From positions 1,137,688-1,201,687 of the forward strand of contig NC_085090.1 in assembly GCF_963422355.1 (NCBI RefSeq): DNA of 64,000 nt, in the 5' to 3' direction. Shown in pieces: positions 29,701 to 41,984 of this stretch (the stretch's first letter is position 1; each line of letters opens with the position of its first letter). The position numbers and the translations under genes are program-made. A model generated the notes under the pieces. That model searched no databases, was not told where the DNA came from, and worked only from the letters and a program-made list of their open reading frames with translations. This DNA is from Corticium candelabrum. Lineage: Eukaryota > Porifera > Homoscleromorpha > Homosclerophorida > Plakinidae.

Positions 29701-31035
29701 AACTAAAGCCCGTTCAAAGAATGGAGAGCCCGTGGGAAAATTCCCGTATCTGGGCAAGTACGCCCCCTACGCCGTTGATAAACATATCATTCGAAAGCAC
29801 GCGACTAGGTGGAGTCAGATCTCTGGACAAATTAACTCGAACAACAAAAATTCCTCTTGCCTTCATCTTTCTGTCAAATGCACGTCACAGAACAAAATTT
29901 TTCAGTCATTGCGTACCCGCTAGAAACCCGCAAACCGTCCGCTCATTCTCACGTGTACAGTTTACATGAGTAATGCGCATGCTTAATATTTATTTTCTAT
30001 TACATTTGATGTGTGTCTCTAGCTCGTACACGTGTACAACTTGCGGTAAACCAGTTTACTTCGGTAAGTCAATTTGGGATTTGATAGCAAATCTTTTTCT
30101 TCCAGAAAGTTTTGATATCAATTACTTCGCAACATGTTGCCTCGCACTGTTTTGCGCTATAGTCTGGACACGTGACACTAAGAGATAAACCACGTGCTAC
30201 TACCTGCGTGAACCCTTTCACGGCGAAAAGGCGTGTAATAATGGAGGACCATTGCGAAACAAAGATGCAGAACAAGAAATGTTTCAACTTTTCACAACGA
30301 TGTTGTCAGTTTGCAATTGCTGTCTGGCAGGCTAGTACTCTTCTGTTTCATTACGTTCTTCTAGTATAATCTAATGCGTGTGTGTCTGTGTGCGTGTAGT
30401 GTGCCCGTGTATGTAGTGTATGTGGTGTCCGTGTGTGTGTGCACGTGAGCTGTTGTCAGCAGATGATGTCACTCGTTTGTATTCACACTGTCTGAGTGCT
30501 GGTACTGTACACAGATGTTATTGTTACACACTCTCTGATATTGACATACTTCCTTTCAGAACTATGTAGTAGACAGAAAAGGCCTTTTCACAATATCTTT
30601 CTTTGCAGCACATTCCGAATTCGTAGCCTCTACACGACCTCTCGTACTGTAAGTCTCGATTTGCCACTTTCACAAGAATTTGATCAACAATTAAAATATA
30701 CATGTTATTTAGCACATGGTTCCATGGCTTGCTGCTACATTTACATCATGAGAAGCTCACACAACGATTGATGAAAGTAGGTGTGTCCTAATATCATCTG
30801 TACACCATGAAAGATACTGGAAGTTATGTTAGATACAATGTACACCGATAGAAATTTGTCTGCAGGATTTACAATACTTCGCATCACATAGACAACACCT
30901 TAAATATGGAAATGGCATCTATTTGCTAACATTCGTTAACACTCAAAATCAATTGGTGCATATGTGAGGTAATAGCTTATTAGAGTTGGTACATTTACTT
31001 AGAAGAAAGGTAGTATATTGACCTTCACAAACCGT

Positions 31036-31509
31036 TTAAAGATCCATATCTATTGTTGCCTTCTTGCTTTTGCTCTTTCTCGCTCTCTGTCCATTTAGAG
31101 TTGGGCCTGATGGTCTGACCACGGACTCTTCAAACTGCACATTTCTATTAGTCATCCCATGAGCCGGAGTTTTTACTCTAAGATGGTTTGGTGGTGTGGG
31201 AGGACAGTAGTCGACAGCAGATCGCTCTTGTCTGTGAGTTTTTGCCTTAGGCTTATATGTCAGTCCTTGATAAACTCTATTATATGGTTTAGCACGCTTT
31301 TCCCATTCCTTCGCAAATGCGTGGCCATCAGCTGTACACATGAACAAAGTCACCAAATTACCCAGTACTGATAAACAATGTATATTCATTACAAGTATTA
31401 TTGGGCTGGCTGTCACAAATACTACACCTGTTGTTCTGTATCAATATTGTGTCTGTATCCTTCTCTAGGAGACTAAAAGCACCTGTGGTATCAGCCTTTG
31501 TGTTTGTGT

Positions 31510-31578
<69 letters not shown>

Positions 31579-33751
31579 ACGCACGCTTATAAAGTATCTG
31601 AGATAGCTTACAGCAACCTTTGAGATGAAGAATTGCCACTAAAACTGACCACATATTTGGAGGAAACAAGGTTGCCAACTTGGCAAGCCACTTGTACTTA
31701 CACATTACATAACGACCAGGTAGACTCCTTACCGTCACAATTTGAATGCAACACACGCCCACTACATGCACACTCGTCTGACCACTCTTGATAACATTAT
31801 GTGGGAAATTCAAAGTTGAATCCATCTGAGAGTTTGATTCTGCACACGAGGCTGACAGCTCCTCTGTGGCTTTTTCCCTACTACCAATGGTATTTCATTA
31901 ACCATTACACTGTCCATACCCACTTTTCCAGGTACATTCAACAGATGTCTGGTGGTATCGTTACAGCCAGTAATCCAACTTTTAAAAGTGTACTCTCCTT
32001 GCATGTAAATCGAGTTTTGGTACTTTGTGACTATTTACAACACATAGAAAGGCTAAACAGAGAAGTGCAGTGGTCTCACTGAAGAGAAGTCAAGCAACAA
32101 TAGACTGTCCTTACTGTAGTTTTGGGCCATGGAATGACAGTTCACCATAGTAGACTTTGCTTGCGAACCCCGTTGTTTTGGTATTACTTGTACATTTAAT
32201 TTTGGTTTTAAATTTAGTTATATCTGTGTAAACTCTGCATGTAGTTGCTACTAATATGAAAACAGGTGCACCATGTAGGTATTAAGCATGCAATCATTAC
32301 AATGATGTGAGTGCAAGAACGACCCTGTGTGTGTGAGTGTTAACAAGTACTTCATGCCAAATGTTTCATGTAGAGGTCTAATTGAATAAGTACATTAACT
32401 TAATAAGTCAAGATCAACCTCTATTGTTTTGCTTTTTGTAATGGTCATTGCCTTAAGCGGGTTTACATTAAAGACATTAGGAGGTGTTAAGTGCTCGTTA
32501 CCTGCTCTGGCGTTTTCTTGCTTCCTTGCATGTCTGTTCACATTAAAACGACGAACGCAAAATGCAGAGATGGAGGACACATAAGAGAGACGCATGAAAT
32601 AGACTCGGTTTCTATTTTTGTGTCTTGCATCGGTTTTTATATCAACCTCGCTTGTGGAGTAATGAGTCCGGTATTTTCTGATGGAAGAACGTCTAATTGA
32701 GAGCATTCCTTTGTCTCATTGTATTTTTACATCACCAAGACGCATTTCCTGTGCCGGCTCCTTGGTGAAGCCTTTTGGCAGGAACTGGAGCGACCCATTC
32801 TTTCTTCCTTTTCTCTGTTATTGTTTTCGACACAACGCAAGCACTACAATCGGGGTTGCAATCAGTAAACAGCTTCTTCGTAAGACATTGCAATGTGTAG
32901 CGTGCGCTAAATTACGTCGTTGCAAATCACGAAAGGCAAATGCGCTAACCAAGAGATGCAAGACGCACAAACGCATTAGTTTTAATGTGAACAAAAAATG
33001 GTGCAAAGAGATGCAAGATGCGAATGCAGACACGTGTAAGGTCTGACATGTTTAATGTAAACCCGGCTTAAGACACAGACAGGTTATAATGTGACTTCTA
33101 CTTTGATTCATTTAATTAATTTTATTGGCAAAAACAGACATATATAGGTCAGATTCACAGACAGATATAGGACCTGTTCCGAGTAAAAACAACTGTCTCT
33201 CTAAACAATAGTCAGATAGTCTATTATGAGCTCCTTTTTGCGCCACGTGGTTTCTTTGTCTTGGACTCCCGAGCAGCTGTAGTATTGTGCAGCCAGCTCG
33301 TCCCCCTTTTCCTGCTGTCCTGACATGAAAAAGGGGAGGGTCTGGCTTCCCAAGACTACAGCAGCTGTGAGATGTCGTGGGTGGAGCTCTAGACAAACGC
33401 ATTCTTGCACAAATGGCACATGGGTCACGTAATATTGTAGAATTGTCAAAACGATTAACCTCATGAATTAAAATAGAGATGAGTCTAATACTAAAATTAA
33501 ATCAGGATGTTTTAGTTTCAGTATAATTATGTGTGATTTTAGTATTAGTTTTTGGTTTTGGATAAATTAATAAAACAATTGGTTTCCTGAATTTTAGTTT
33601 TAGTTTTGGTATAACCAAAGCACTGTGCCTTGTGAAGAGAACTCAACTCGTCTTGCTTTCTTGTTGATAAGGAACTTAACTTCGGTGCACCAAAATCAAG
33701 TTGGTGAAGATCAGGAACTCGAAGCTCCAATCCGGATGGTGTCAACGCCAT
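31036..33751 (-). CDS. Probable multi-exon gene of unknown function
   Basis: Several minus-strand stretches look like exons. 33751 down to about 33620 starts MALTPSGLELRVPDLHQLDF and has protein-like composition after an ATG. About 31884-32004 reads GEYTFKSWITGCNDTTRHLL. About 31735-31882 has an acceptor (gtag) and a donor (gtaagg) and reads SNSQMDSTLNFPHNVI. The last, 31036 to about 31345, has an acceptor (tgtacag) and reads FAKEWEKRAKPYNRVYQGLT, then a Pro/Lys/Arg-rich tail ending KKATIDMDL and a stop. I do not recognise the protein. Joining of the exons is not proven; the first donor is unresolved, and a MITE (32457-33067) lies between. They could belong to two genes. Confidence 0.35.
31510..31578. 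repeat. (GT)n microsatellite
   Basis: About 34 GT units. Confidence 0.96.
32457..33067. mobile_element. MITE with TTAA target duplication
   Basis: The termini are GC(C)GGGTTTACATTAAA in inverted orientation (32457-32472 and 33051-33067), flanked by TTAA on both sides (32453-32456 and 33068-33071). Internal arms also pair: tgttcacattaaaacgacga at about 32530 against ttagttttaatgtgaaca at about 32975. The TTAA duplication is typical of piggyBac and Kolobok elements. No transposase is present, so it is non-autonomous. Confidence 0.75.
33274..33366. repeat. Small foldback with ggtctggcttcccaagac arm
   Basis: agctgtagtattgtgcagcc on the left pairs, with a few mismatches, with the inverted right arm ending ...cccaagactacagc. 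It belongs to the same dispersed family as 10575-10598 and 18110-18133. Confidence 0.5.
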
Positions 33752-35003
33752 GATGTAATTGTACTATACAAATCACTTACGCAGTCCATAATGGAGTTGT
33801 GTGTCATCAATGTATGCAACAACTATGGCCTGAGAAAGTCATGATGCCAATTAATGTCTAAATTTAGGGGCTTAGATTCCCTTAGCCCTCCCTTTCAGAT
33901 GCCTATGCATGTACATATACTATCAAATAGCTGTTACTGTAGATGCATATTATGCATGTGTCTTACATTCATCCATGTTTAAGAAATCTTTTCTATCTTC
34001 TCTGTCTCCAGTTTTATGATTAATTGTGTGTTCCAAAATGTGACCTCTATCACCTGCAGTTATAAGCATAAGTTAGTTGTCATGCTGACTGAAGATTACC
34101 AAGTTACTGTAACATACCAATATGATGACCGACTGACATTTTTTGTAAACCACTTTCCGAGTCTCGCACAGCCTTGCGTGTTTCTCTTATCTACAAAAGT
34201 AGCATTTCAATTCACATGAACAATTAACTGCATTAGTGACTGAAAGTGAACAAGTCGTGGTGTACAACAATTTTTTGTAATAAAAACAACTGTTCACCAA
34301 GAACATAACATCAGCTGAAAGAAGTCAACAAATGAGAGAGTCCTTGCTCACACCAACAACAAGCAATTACTGGAAGGTGGTGACACTCAAAACAGCACAA
34401 GACGTACTATTAGTAATGACTCTCTATCGTACTACAGTCACGTACACGTATAGTTTTCTGCACACTACAGAAACCTTCTATGTGTTCTACACACCAAAGG
34501 GAGCAAAGAAAAGAATGCATCGAAGGTGTAGCCCTAATGGAATGCTCAGGCACAAAAGGAACAAAGTGGTATATTTTTAGTTCAGTGTACTTGACCACAT
34601 GATAGCTATATTAAGCCTTATAGTCAGTGGAAAATTTCCAGATCTCAAGAACCTGAGAACCTATAATTTTAGTACATAGAATAGGAAGGGCCAGATATCT
34701 ACAGAACTCTTTTGTTACCATCAGATACTGACCTAAATAGTGGGTGGTGCTGACAACCACTGTTGATCTTTGAGTACTTCATACCACAAGGCAGTCTTTG
34801 TCCTAATTGGTCTTATCTTCAAACCAAGCACTACTTGTTAGTCTCAAACAACTTCCCACTTTTCCGAATACAAATAATGTACAAGTCCATCGTCTTCATA
34901 GCTAATCACTGCCTACGCATGCAGCAAAGCAAGGTGGGCCAGTAAAAAGTGGAATAAAGGCATGGTGGAACGCCATGCCTTTCGTATCCTGGGGACAACC
35001 CTG

Positions 35004-35007
<4 letters not shown>

Positions 35008-35050
<43 letters not shown>

Positions 35051-35054
35051 TGAG

Positions 35055-35085
<31 letters not shown>

Positions 35086-35088
35086 TGT
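35008..35088. repeat. (TG)n microsatellite
   Basis: tg run with a gagtgag interruption in the middle. Confidence 0.95.
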
Positions 35089-35793
35089 AATTCACCAATT
35101 TTGGTCTTGCAAACCAAAATTTGGTTCATATGTTTTGCACAAGAGAATGGCAATAAACAGTTGAACAGCAACTCAAATGGCTCAGACATGAGGGTCATAA
35201 GCACTACATGCCAAAGGCGGGAGTTAATGCGATGTATCCTCGAAGTTCCAGACCACGGTCATGAGAAGGCATAACGAATGCCTCCAGTGTTTCCTCTCAT
35301 CGCTACGAAGCTGCACCTACCTCACTGTGAAGGTGAATGTTCAAGTGTTGTCTCCAATTAGGTGATTTGGTGTAGAAAGTCGCATTGCACTAATTGAGAT
35401 TTTTTCCAATACAAACGATCCAGATCGGCTCCAGTGACATTATGCCTAGTGTACCCTCTTTGTTTGGGAACAATCGAAACACGATTTCTCTTTTACGGAG
35501 TCGTTATGGCTGGTGACTAGGGTACCATTGAACTTCTTGAACGCAAGGCTATTTTCAAGAGCAACTTGTTTTTGCATGCGAGTTCCCCTTTATGGTCGAC
35601 GTCGAACGACGTGAAGGCCATCTGTCCAACATTTTTTGTCCTCTTAAAACCACCAAATGACATCCAACAAAAGTCAGTAACAATTTTCCAAGCAAATATC
35701 TACGAAAATGATTTCTATTGGAATTCACTTCTGTTGCAAACTGTTTTAATTAAAATCAATACACAGATTCCTGTCAAGCCACCTATGTCTACA

Positions 35794-36798
35794 TAGCCTC
35801 GCGAGCCAAGTATTCCTCTGCTCACTGCGCGACCTCAAGTGCTGTTCGCCTGCTTGCACTCGAGCGGAGGTGCTTGAGCTGGAACTGCTCGCAAGGAGGG
35901 AAAGGCTTGGTTGCAAATCTGTACTCAGCTAAAGACATTGTTTCCATTGGTTGGTGACTTGATGCAATTAGAGTTACTGGAACCTTTTAGCTAGACTGGA
36001 CACAGGTTTAGTCCTTGTTCTCACCCCACAGGGTGATCATATCACTGACAGTTTACATGCTGATCAAGGCACCTGCAGTGATCTCTAGGCTGTAGTTACC
36101 CTCACTGGTAATTTCCTACACCTGTCAGTCTAGTAGTGTATTCCTCCAGAGATGTTTCAACAACGCACAGAGCAAAACTACAAAGCTGCAAAAATTGCCC
36201 TGTGAGGAAGTCTAGACATGCATATATGTACAGTTGCCCTTGTAGCACGGTTACACACTTGCTTAGGTTGATGCCAATTGGTGAGGCTGCATCTGAACGT
36301 CGGACATTCTTGAACAACTTCAATCGAAGTCAGTAAGGTGGAGAAGAGAGCATTCACTCACTTCACAGTCCCTACTGAGTAGTTTTCCCACTGCTCCAGA
36401 ATGTAAGATGGGATGATGGTGTTACCTGGGTTTGAAATCCAAATTCGAAAAACCCTACTAGAGATTGCCTCAGTGACTCGGAGTGAGACTGCATGTAACT
36501 TGGTTGCAAAGAAAATCCAATCTGTCCGATTGGTCTGGTGTGTTATTGCATACAAACCTTGCTGACTGTGTCAACCCACACTCATTATAATCATGTTAGG
36601 TCAAACGTTAAAGGTAAAGTTTGTGACATGAACATGCGGCTGCACTCATGACATACGGATTAAGGTTTGCAACCAAGCCTTCCCTCAGTGCGAGCAGTGT
36701 ACTGGCTCAAGCACCTCCTCTCATGTGCGAGCAGGGAACAGCACATGAGGTCACGCAGTGAGCACGGAGAAATGCTTGGCTCGCGAGCCATAAGGCTA
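35794..36798. mobile_element. Long-TIR element starting TAGCCTCGCGAG (Mutator-like?)
   Basis: About 130-bp inverted repeats at 35794-35930 and 36667-36798 share cgcgagccaag, gctcactgcg, gtgctgtt, ggaggtgcttgagc and ggcttggttgcaaa. The flanks repeat ATGTCTACAT directly, so the target duplication is 8-10 bp depending on where the end is drawn. Long TIRs with a roughly 9-bp duplication are typical of Mutator-like elements. No transposase lies in the 1 kb. The terminus shares TAGCCTCG with 38539-44895. Confidence 0.75.
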
Positions 36799-36825
36799 TG
36801 TCTACATGATCCTATCTACAATGTA

Positions 36826-37525
36826 CAGTCACCCTACCCCTATAACGATATCTCTGTTTCACCCTAACATATCGCTATAAGGGTAATATTGTTATAGAGG
36901 TAATGCAATCTGAACCACTGTCTGTGCACAAGTTCTTACTTTAAACTATACTTAGTGACATGTTCCAACTGTTTACCCTAATTTATCACAGTACACTAGT
37001 CATCAATCCACTGGTCCAAGGTCGCTTGTTGATGATGAACAGAAGTAACCATTCTGTCTAATGAAGACTTGATTCCATCAGTTGCCTGCAGAAGTTCCTT
37101 GTTCTTTAGTATAGTTAAGTTGTGAGATAGGAAAGTGGAAACGGCTCGAATATGGCAATGGGCATCTCGAAGAGTGATTACAGGAGGGTCAATGTTGTCT
37201 ACTGGGTCTTCCGCATCCCCGCAGCAGCACTTGCCTCCATGTTTGTTGCAATGCACATCCACAGCTTGCATTTTTAAGTGCCTTGCAGTACTGTGCGCAC
37301 TTTAAACGCATTAATATCAATAAATATCGTTATACAACTACTACAGTACAAACGCGTTTCGTTCCAGCAGCAGAAATCGAAATAGGGGTAATATTGTTAT
37401 AAAAATATCGTTATAGAGGTAAACTTTTGTATTGTACGGTATCGGGAAATTTTGGTTTCAGCAGCTTCTATCGTAATAAAGGTAATATCGCTATAGAGGT
37501 TATCGTTAGAGAGGTACGGTGACTG
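36826..37525 (-). mobile_element. Deleted pogo/Tigger element
   Basis: TIRs CAGTCACC[CG]TACC followed by [TC]TCTATAACGATA-like sequence at both ends, each flanked by TA (36824-36825 and 37526-37527). Repeats of the word ctataacgata/atcgttatagag are scattered subterminally. The 700-bp element keeps only the 3' end of a transposase frame. Confidence 0.8.
36996..37271 (-). pseudogene. Pogo transposase C-terminal remnant
   Basis: A 91-residue frame contains PPVITLRDAHCHIRAVSTFL and ends QQATLDQWIDD before a stop. This is the layout of the tail of Tigger/pogo transposases, with an acidic linker, an amphipathic helix, then a terminal Qxx[LIV]xx[aromatic] motif. The DNA-binding and catalytic domains are deleted. 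Confidence 0.5.
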
Positions 37526-37669
37526 TAGGTTGTTTTGCATGACGCCTTGGCACATGTCGACAAGTAATTACCGACAATAATAATAATTACTCCTGCCCCA
37601 TCCTGAAGAAAACCAGTATCTTCAACTCTTTCACAACCAGGAGCATAGACTTAGCTAATAATACTTCTT

Positions 37670-38215
37670 ACAGTTGTGCAATTCTCACCCCTCCCGGTGC
37701 TTTGTTCGACGAGCTGGCCGCCTGGTAATATCTCGGTTGCTCGCCTGTTCCGTTCGACGAATACATCATCACCGATGACGACGAGAACGTGTGCGCATTC
37801 GGGTCGTTCGCCATTCCATCCTACAAGCAGGACGACGCAACATCAACACACACGCCCACGCGACAAGAACTCACATTGTGTGCGCTTGCAGCTCGTCTCA
37901 CACTCACAAAATCGTCGAACATTCTTCTAAACGTGTCGCCTCCTCCGAAAGGCCACATACTCATAGAGTGAAATGCATGTCTCTCCGCAAGGTGCCTGTT
38001 GGATTGTCGCTGTGAGAGAGAATGCAGGATGTAATTACGCGTCGGACGAAGACCTGGTGAGAGACGTGTCTCACGTGATTGTTGGTTGGGCGATGTTCTA
38101 CAGCTCTACGGTCGCTGAAAAAGAATGGATGAGCAAATGGATCGGGAAGCGAGGGAAACGTTGGAAATCTGAGTCCGCGTGGAGAGCTGCAACAAGAGTA
38201 GGCTACGGTTAGGTA
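37670..38215 (+). other. CpG-rich block with protein-like frames
   Basis: One plus-strand frame at about 37733-37971 reads FDEYIITDDDENVCAFGSFA and continues to a stop after KGHILIE. A second at about 38010-38210 includes DEDLVRDVSHVIVGWAMFYS. Codon composition is protein-like and the GC content is above the surroundings, but I recognise no family and no splice structure joins them. Confidence 0.25.
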
Positions 38216-39149
38216 AGTTTTGTAGTTAGATAACGAGGTCGTGCTTACTTAAAGAAAGAATCTGACTCGAAGTCGTCCATGAAAGGCCTTCGCAGAGACA
38301 TCCTGATGTCTGTTGACTACGCAACAATCTAGAGGCGCTTACTGACGTCATGAAGTCCGCGATGTCATCACGTTATTTTTGTTGGTGGTGTGACGTTTTA
38401 GTGACACCGGGACAGTTACATGAAGCGAGATAGCGCATTTGACGTCACATCCACGTGATATGAAGTCGCCATCTTAGGGGCAAGCGTATTAGCATGGTTT
38501 AAAGCTGCTGTGTTTTTGGCTGCCACAATCGTAGAAGCTAGCCTCGGCCTCCCAGACCTGTGTAGCGCCGATACAAATCGGGTCTGGGATGGTACCGCCT
38601 CTTCTCAATATAATGCGGTTGGTCCTAGGACCAGATTAGTGTTCAGTTTCATAATGCATACCTTTCCAATTACAGCTGTAATCAACGAAGACATCTCATG
38701 CATATCTGCTGTCTACCAAAGACTACACTGTACACAAACGACGACTTGTAGTGCGCTCTTCACGCAAACTCACGTCCGTACACGTCCTGGTTTGTATTCT
38801 GCGCCCGTCAACGGCAGTAACGACACCTGATAGAGCCGTTTGTTCGAACCGATGCTCCGACATCTACACTAGCCAGCCAGCTGCATTCTCAACGACTTCA
38901 TGATCACGTCTACTACACAGAGTCTTGCGGAGAATTCACGGCGAAGTTTGTCGCGATTTCGCCGCAAGTCGCATCGAATCCGGACGATCGAGTCACAGCG
39001 GATGCGCGCATCGCGAATTTTCATCGCGAATTCGAAGCTCCACGCGCGACTAGCAGCGGATTCACGGCGATTAGACACATGCCGCAGACCTGCCAACCTA
39101 GCTGAATCAAAATGCGTGAGTTTGCAAGAAAAAATGCGGGAGTCTATAA

Positions 39150-39449
39150 AGGCCTGTCCACACTAGACCAAAATGGATCGCGATCCGATCGGGATAGCGA
39201 GCGTCCACACGGCACTTTGAAAACGATACCTCCGCCTCATTTCGCTATCACGTGACTGATGACCGATGTGTATGTGTGGTTTCTTTGCTTGTAGAAAGCG
39301 TTGATACAGCGACGTAAGGTGAGCGAGAACAAAGACGAGTGAGGAGTGCTAGATGTTCCGACTACACGCGTAGCGTACGTGAAGGTAACGCCCACTATTT
39401 CTAATTGGATTCAACCGATCGCGATCCACTTGCCAGTGTGGACAGGGCT
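39150..39449. mobile_element. 300-bp MITE with TAA duplication (PIF/Harbinger-like)
   Basis: TIRs AGGCCTGTCCACACT and AGTGTGGACAGGGCT lie at the edges, each flanked by TAA (39147-39149 and 39450-39452). Subterminal gatcgcgatcc palindromes occur at both ends. A 3-bp TWA duplication is typical of PIF/Harbinger. Confidence 0.7.
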
Positions 39450-39582
39450 TAACAATTTTTTGACACGCCTACAATAGCATTAATATCAATAAATTTTATT
39501 TTGTAATAAGTGTTAAATAATATATAAATAGTACACTAAGAATAAGCAAAGTGCAACAAAATATACACAGAACTTGTACGTA

Positions 39583-41242
39583 CTAGAGCGCGGCCCCGTT
39601 CCTCGGACACCATCATATTCCGGACGCGAGTTCTCAGTTATCCGTTTTTGAACGCAGTCCCTAACACATCATAAATGTAGGTATCCAAGTTGTAATTGAG
39701 CACACCAAAAGAGAGCATTGTACTCCTTCTCTGCTTAGAGTGAGATTGAAAACTGTGTGGAGCCTTGCATACCCCGTTCATCGGACAAACGCATCGTTCA
39801 CCGGACAGTAGCGTCTAAATTGCACACACGCATCCTTCCGCCTAGTTACTTATCGCTAATCAACAACTCTTTACCTACAAATCGTGTTGTTACCCTGCAT
39901 GTCAAACAAGATCTGTATGAGTTACAGTCGGTCAAACGCCCGTTGTAACGGCCCCAATCGTCGGACACTCATTTTCTTGCCTTCCTACCTTCTCAGCAAC
40001 AGCTCTAGGTTTAAAATAACTGCAGTTGATTAAATTCAGTTATCTGAAACGCCGCAGAACGTAGAGCACTTGCCTAGAGTGCTTGATGGCAATTCTGAGT
40101 CATTCTCCTACAACCACGCCCCCACTAGGACGTGTAAAAGATGTCGCTTGAACGAACTAGCCATTCAACAAAGAAGACGACAACCGAAACCGATGAGAGA
40201 GCAGGAATAAAGTGCTAAAACGCTCTTTTACCCTTTGCAAAGAAAGTCGATCGCTGCGTAGCGCGCGTTGACAAGGACTTGTCGTTATCTAGTTCAACTT
40301 TACCTAGAAGAAGCAGGGGTGAAGACTCTAGCTGCTCCGATAGTAAACAAAGTTCCTGCATTCAGTACAGCTGGTTGTAACAACGATGACGTGCTGCACT
40401 TCATGATGGTTCAAGGTTAGGCAAAGGTAGATATCAAACTGAGATAGAAACACCTGCACACGTCTTAGTCAGAGCCAAGTAACAATTTAGGGGCCTTGAA
40501 AGGAAAGCACGGGCTGTTCCTGTGCGAGTTGGGAGAATGTGCTCACCGCAAAGCTCGAACATGGATGACGTGATCGTCTGCTACATCCGTGTGCATCAAG
40601 CCTGTGCGGTTGCGCTGCAAGACACTCAGGAGTTCAAATTCTTACGCTGGGAAGACTAGACAGTACCGGAGGGCTAGTAGATGCCAACAGAGTGAGCTTG
40701 TCAGCAGAGAAAATTCAGCAGTTTCCGTTACTAACCGTTGCTGAGTCAAATAAAGGTCAAACGAATTGGGGGTCGTACGATATTTCCTTCCAACTCTCTC
40801 TCTCTCATGACATTATTACCTGCAGACTGCTGCTGCAAAGAAAAAAAGACTGTCCGACGAAAGGGGCGTTACCTCGACTCAATGAGCGCGCGCTATCCCT
40901 CCTGGAGAGTAGCAAACGGAGACAGTGATAGTGTTGTTGTGTTAGCTAGTCACCTGTAAACCTATCTCAGGTGCGAAGTTGCAGAATGGCCTTTGCGTTT
41001 TCATGCGGAGGTCGTGTCCGGTGAATGATGGTGGTGTCCGATGACCGCGGTCGCAGAGAAGGATCATGTTTACCGTCCTAGCATAACCGTTTCAAGCCTT
41101 TGGAAGTCCCATGTCTGGAATCACAGTCTTTGCTAATCCTTCTTACTGTGGCCTCTAGCAAAGCTCAGTCTTACTTCGTTTACTTCTTGCACGGCTGTCC
41201 GATGATTGATGGTGTCCGAAAACAGGGGCATCGCTCTACTGC
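39583..41242. mobile_element. Non-autonomous pogo-like element with CGGACA repeats
   Basis: Ends are tagagcgcggccccgttcc (39584) and, inverted, cagtagagcgatgcccctg (41241). Many direct and inverted copies of tcggacac/cggaca lie in the outer 400 bp at each side. The start resembles the CAGTAGAGC ends of the Tigger element at 308-2395. No transposase frame was found. The exact boundaries and TA duplication are uncertain. Confidence 0.5.
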
Positions 41243-41984
41243 TCGGTAGTAAATATATTAATTAAAGCCTAGGCTAAATATAAGAATGAGGTGTGTATAC
41301 ATTCCCACTGCTAGTTGGGATGTTCTAGATTCTATTGTTTCGTGGCTTTCTTAGATAACTCTAGACAACTCCTTGGTAGTCTAGGATATTTAGCCCCTCC
41401 CCCTTTCCACTTCCGGACAGTTTGTCTGACCGACGCCTCCTATGTCAATATTGTGACCCGGAAACTCTGATTGCGACCAAGTATGTATGAAAGAGCCAGA
41501 TGGAGAGAGGGGCTGCACATAGACATTGATATTTAGATCACATGATCGGTAACTTCGTTAATTATTAAGGGTAAGTGTATGGTTACACAGAACAGGCACG
41601 CCCACCAATGGTCAGAATGCGGGAGATTTGATGCCAAATGCGGGTAGGCGGGAGAAAGGTCCCAAATGCGGGAGTCTCCCGCTCAATGCGGGAGAGTTGG
41701 CAGCTCTGATGCCGATCGGGTCCACGGCACCAGTAGTAAAAGACAGTGCTTCCTAACGTCTCGTTCGCGTTCCCTACTAACACACAAATGATAAAACCGT
41801 AGCTACTGTAAACACAAAGGTACCCGTGCAGCAGGATGTGACACGATGTTCTAGCGCGACATGTCTTCGTCGTTCTTGTATTACGGCCGTAATTGGAAAG
41901 GTATGCATTTATGAAACTGAACACTAATGCTGGTCCTAGGACCAACCGCAATATATTGAGAAGAGGCGGTACCATCCCAGACCC

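Larger units (their letters stand above)
39085..41708 (-). mobile_element. CAGA...TCTG element with 6-bp duplication, itself interrupted
   Basis: The ends are CAGACCTGCCAAC (39085) and GTTGGCAGCTCTG (41708). Both are flanked by ATGCCG (39079-39084 and 41709-41714). Internal sequence near the right end, read on the minus strand, is repeated at 50040-50781 (cccgcattctgaccattggt, gggcgtgcctgttctgtgta, aggaggcgtcggtcag, agaacatcccaactagc). Removing the insertions at 39150-39449 and about 39583-41242 leaves an element of about 660 bp. I cannot assign a superfamily. Confidence 0.75.

Noticed and set aside
36136..36336. Short frames inside the 1-kb long-TIR element
   Set aside because: No conserved domain, and composition does not differ from non-coding sequence.
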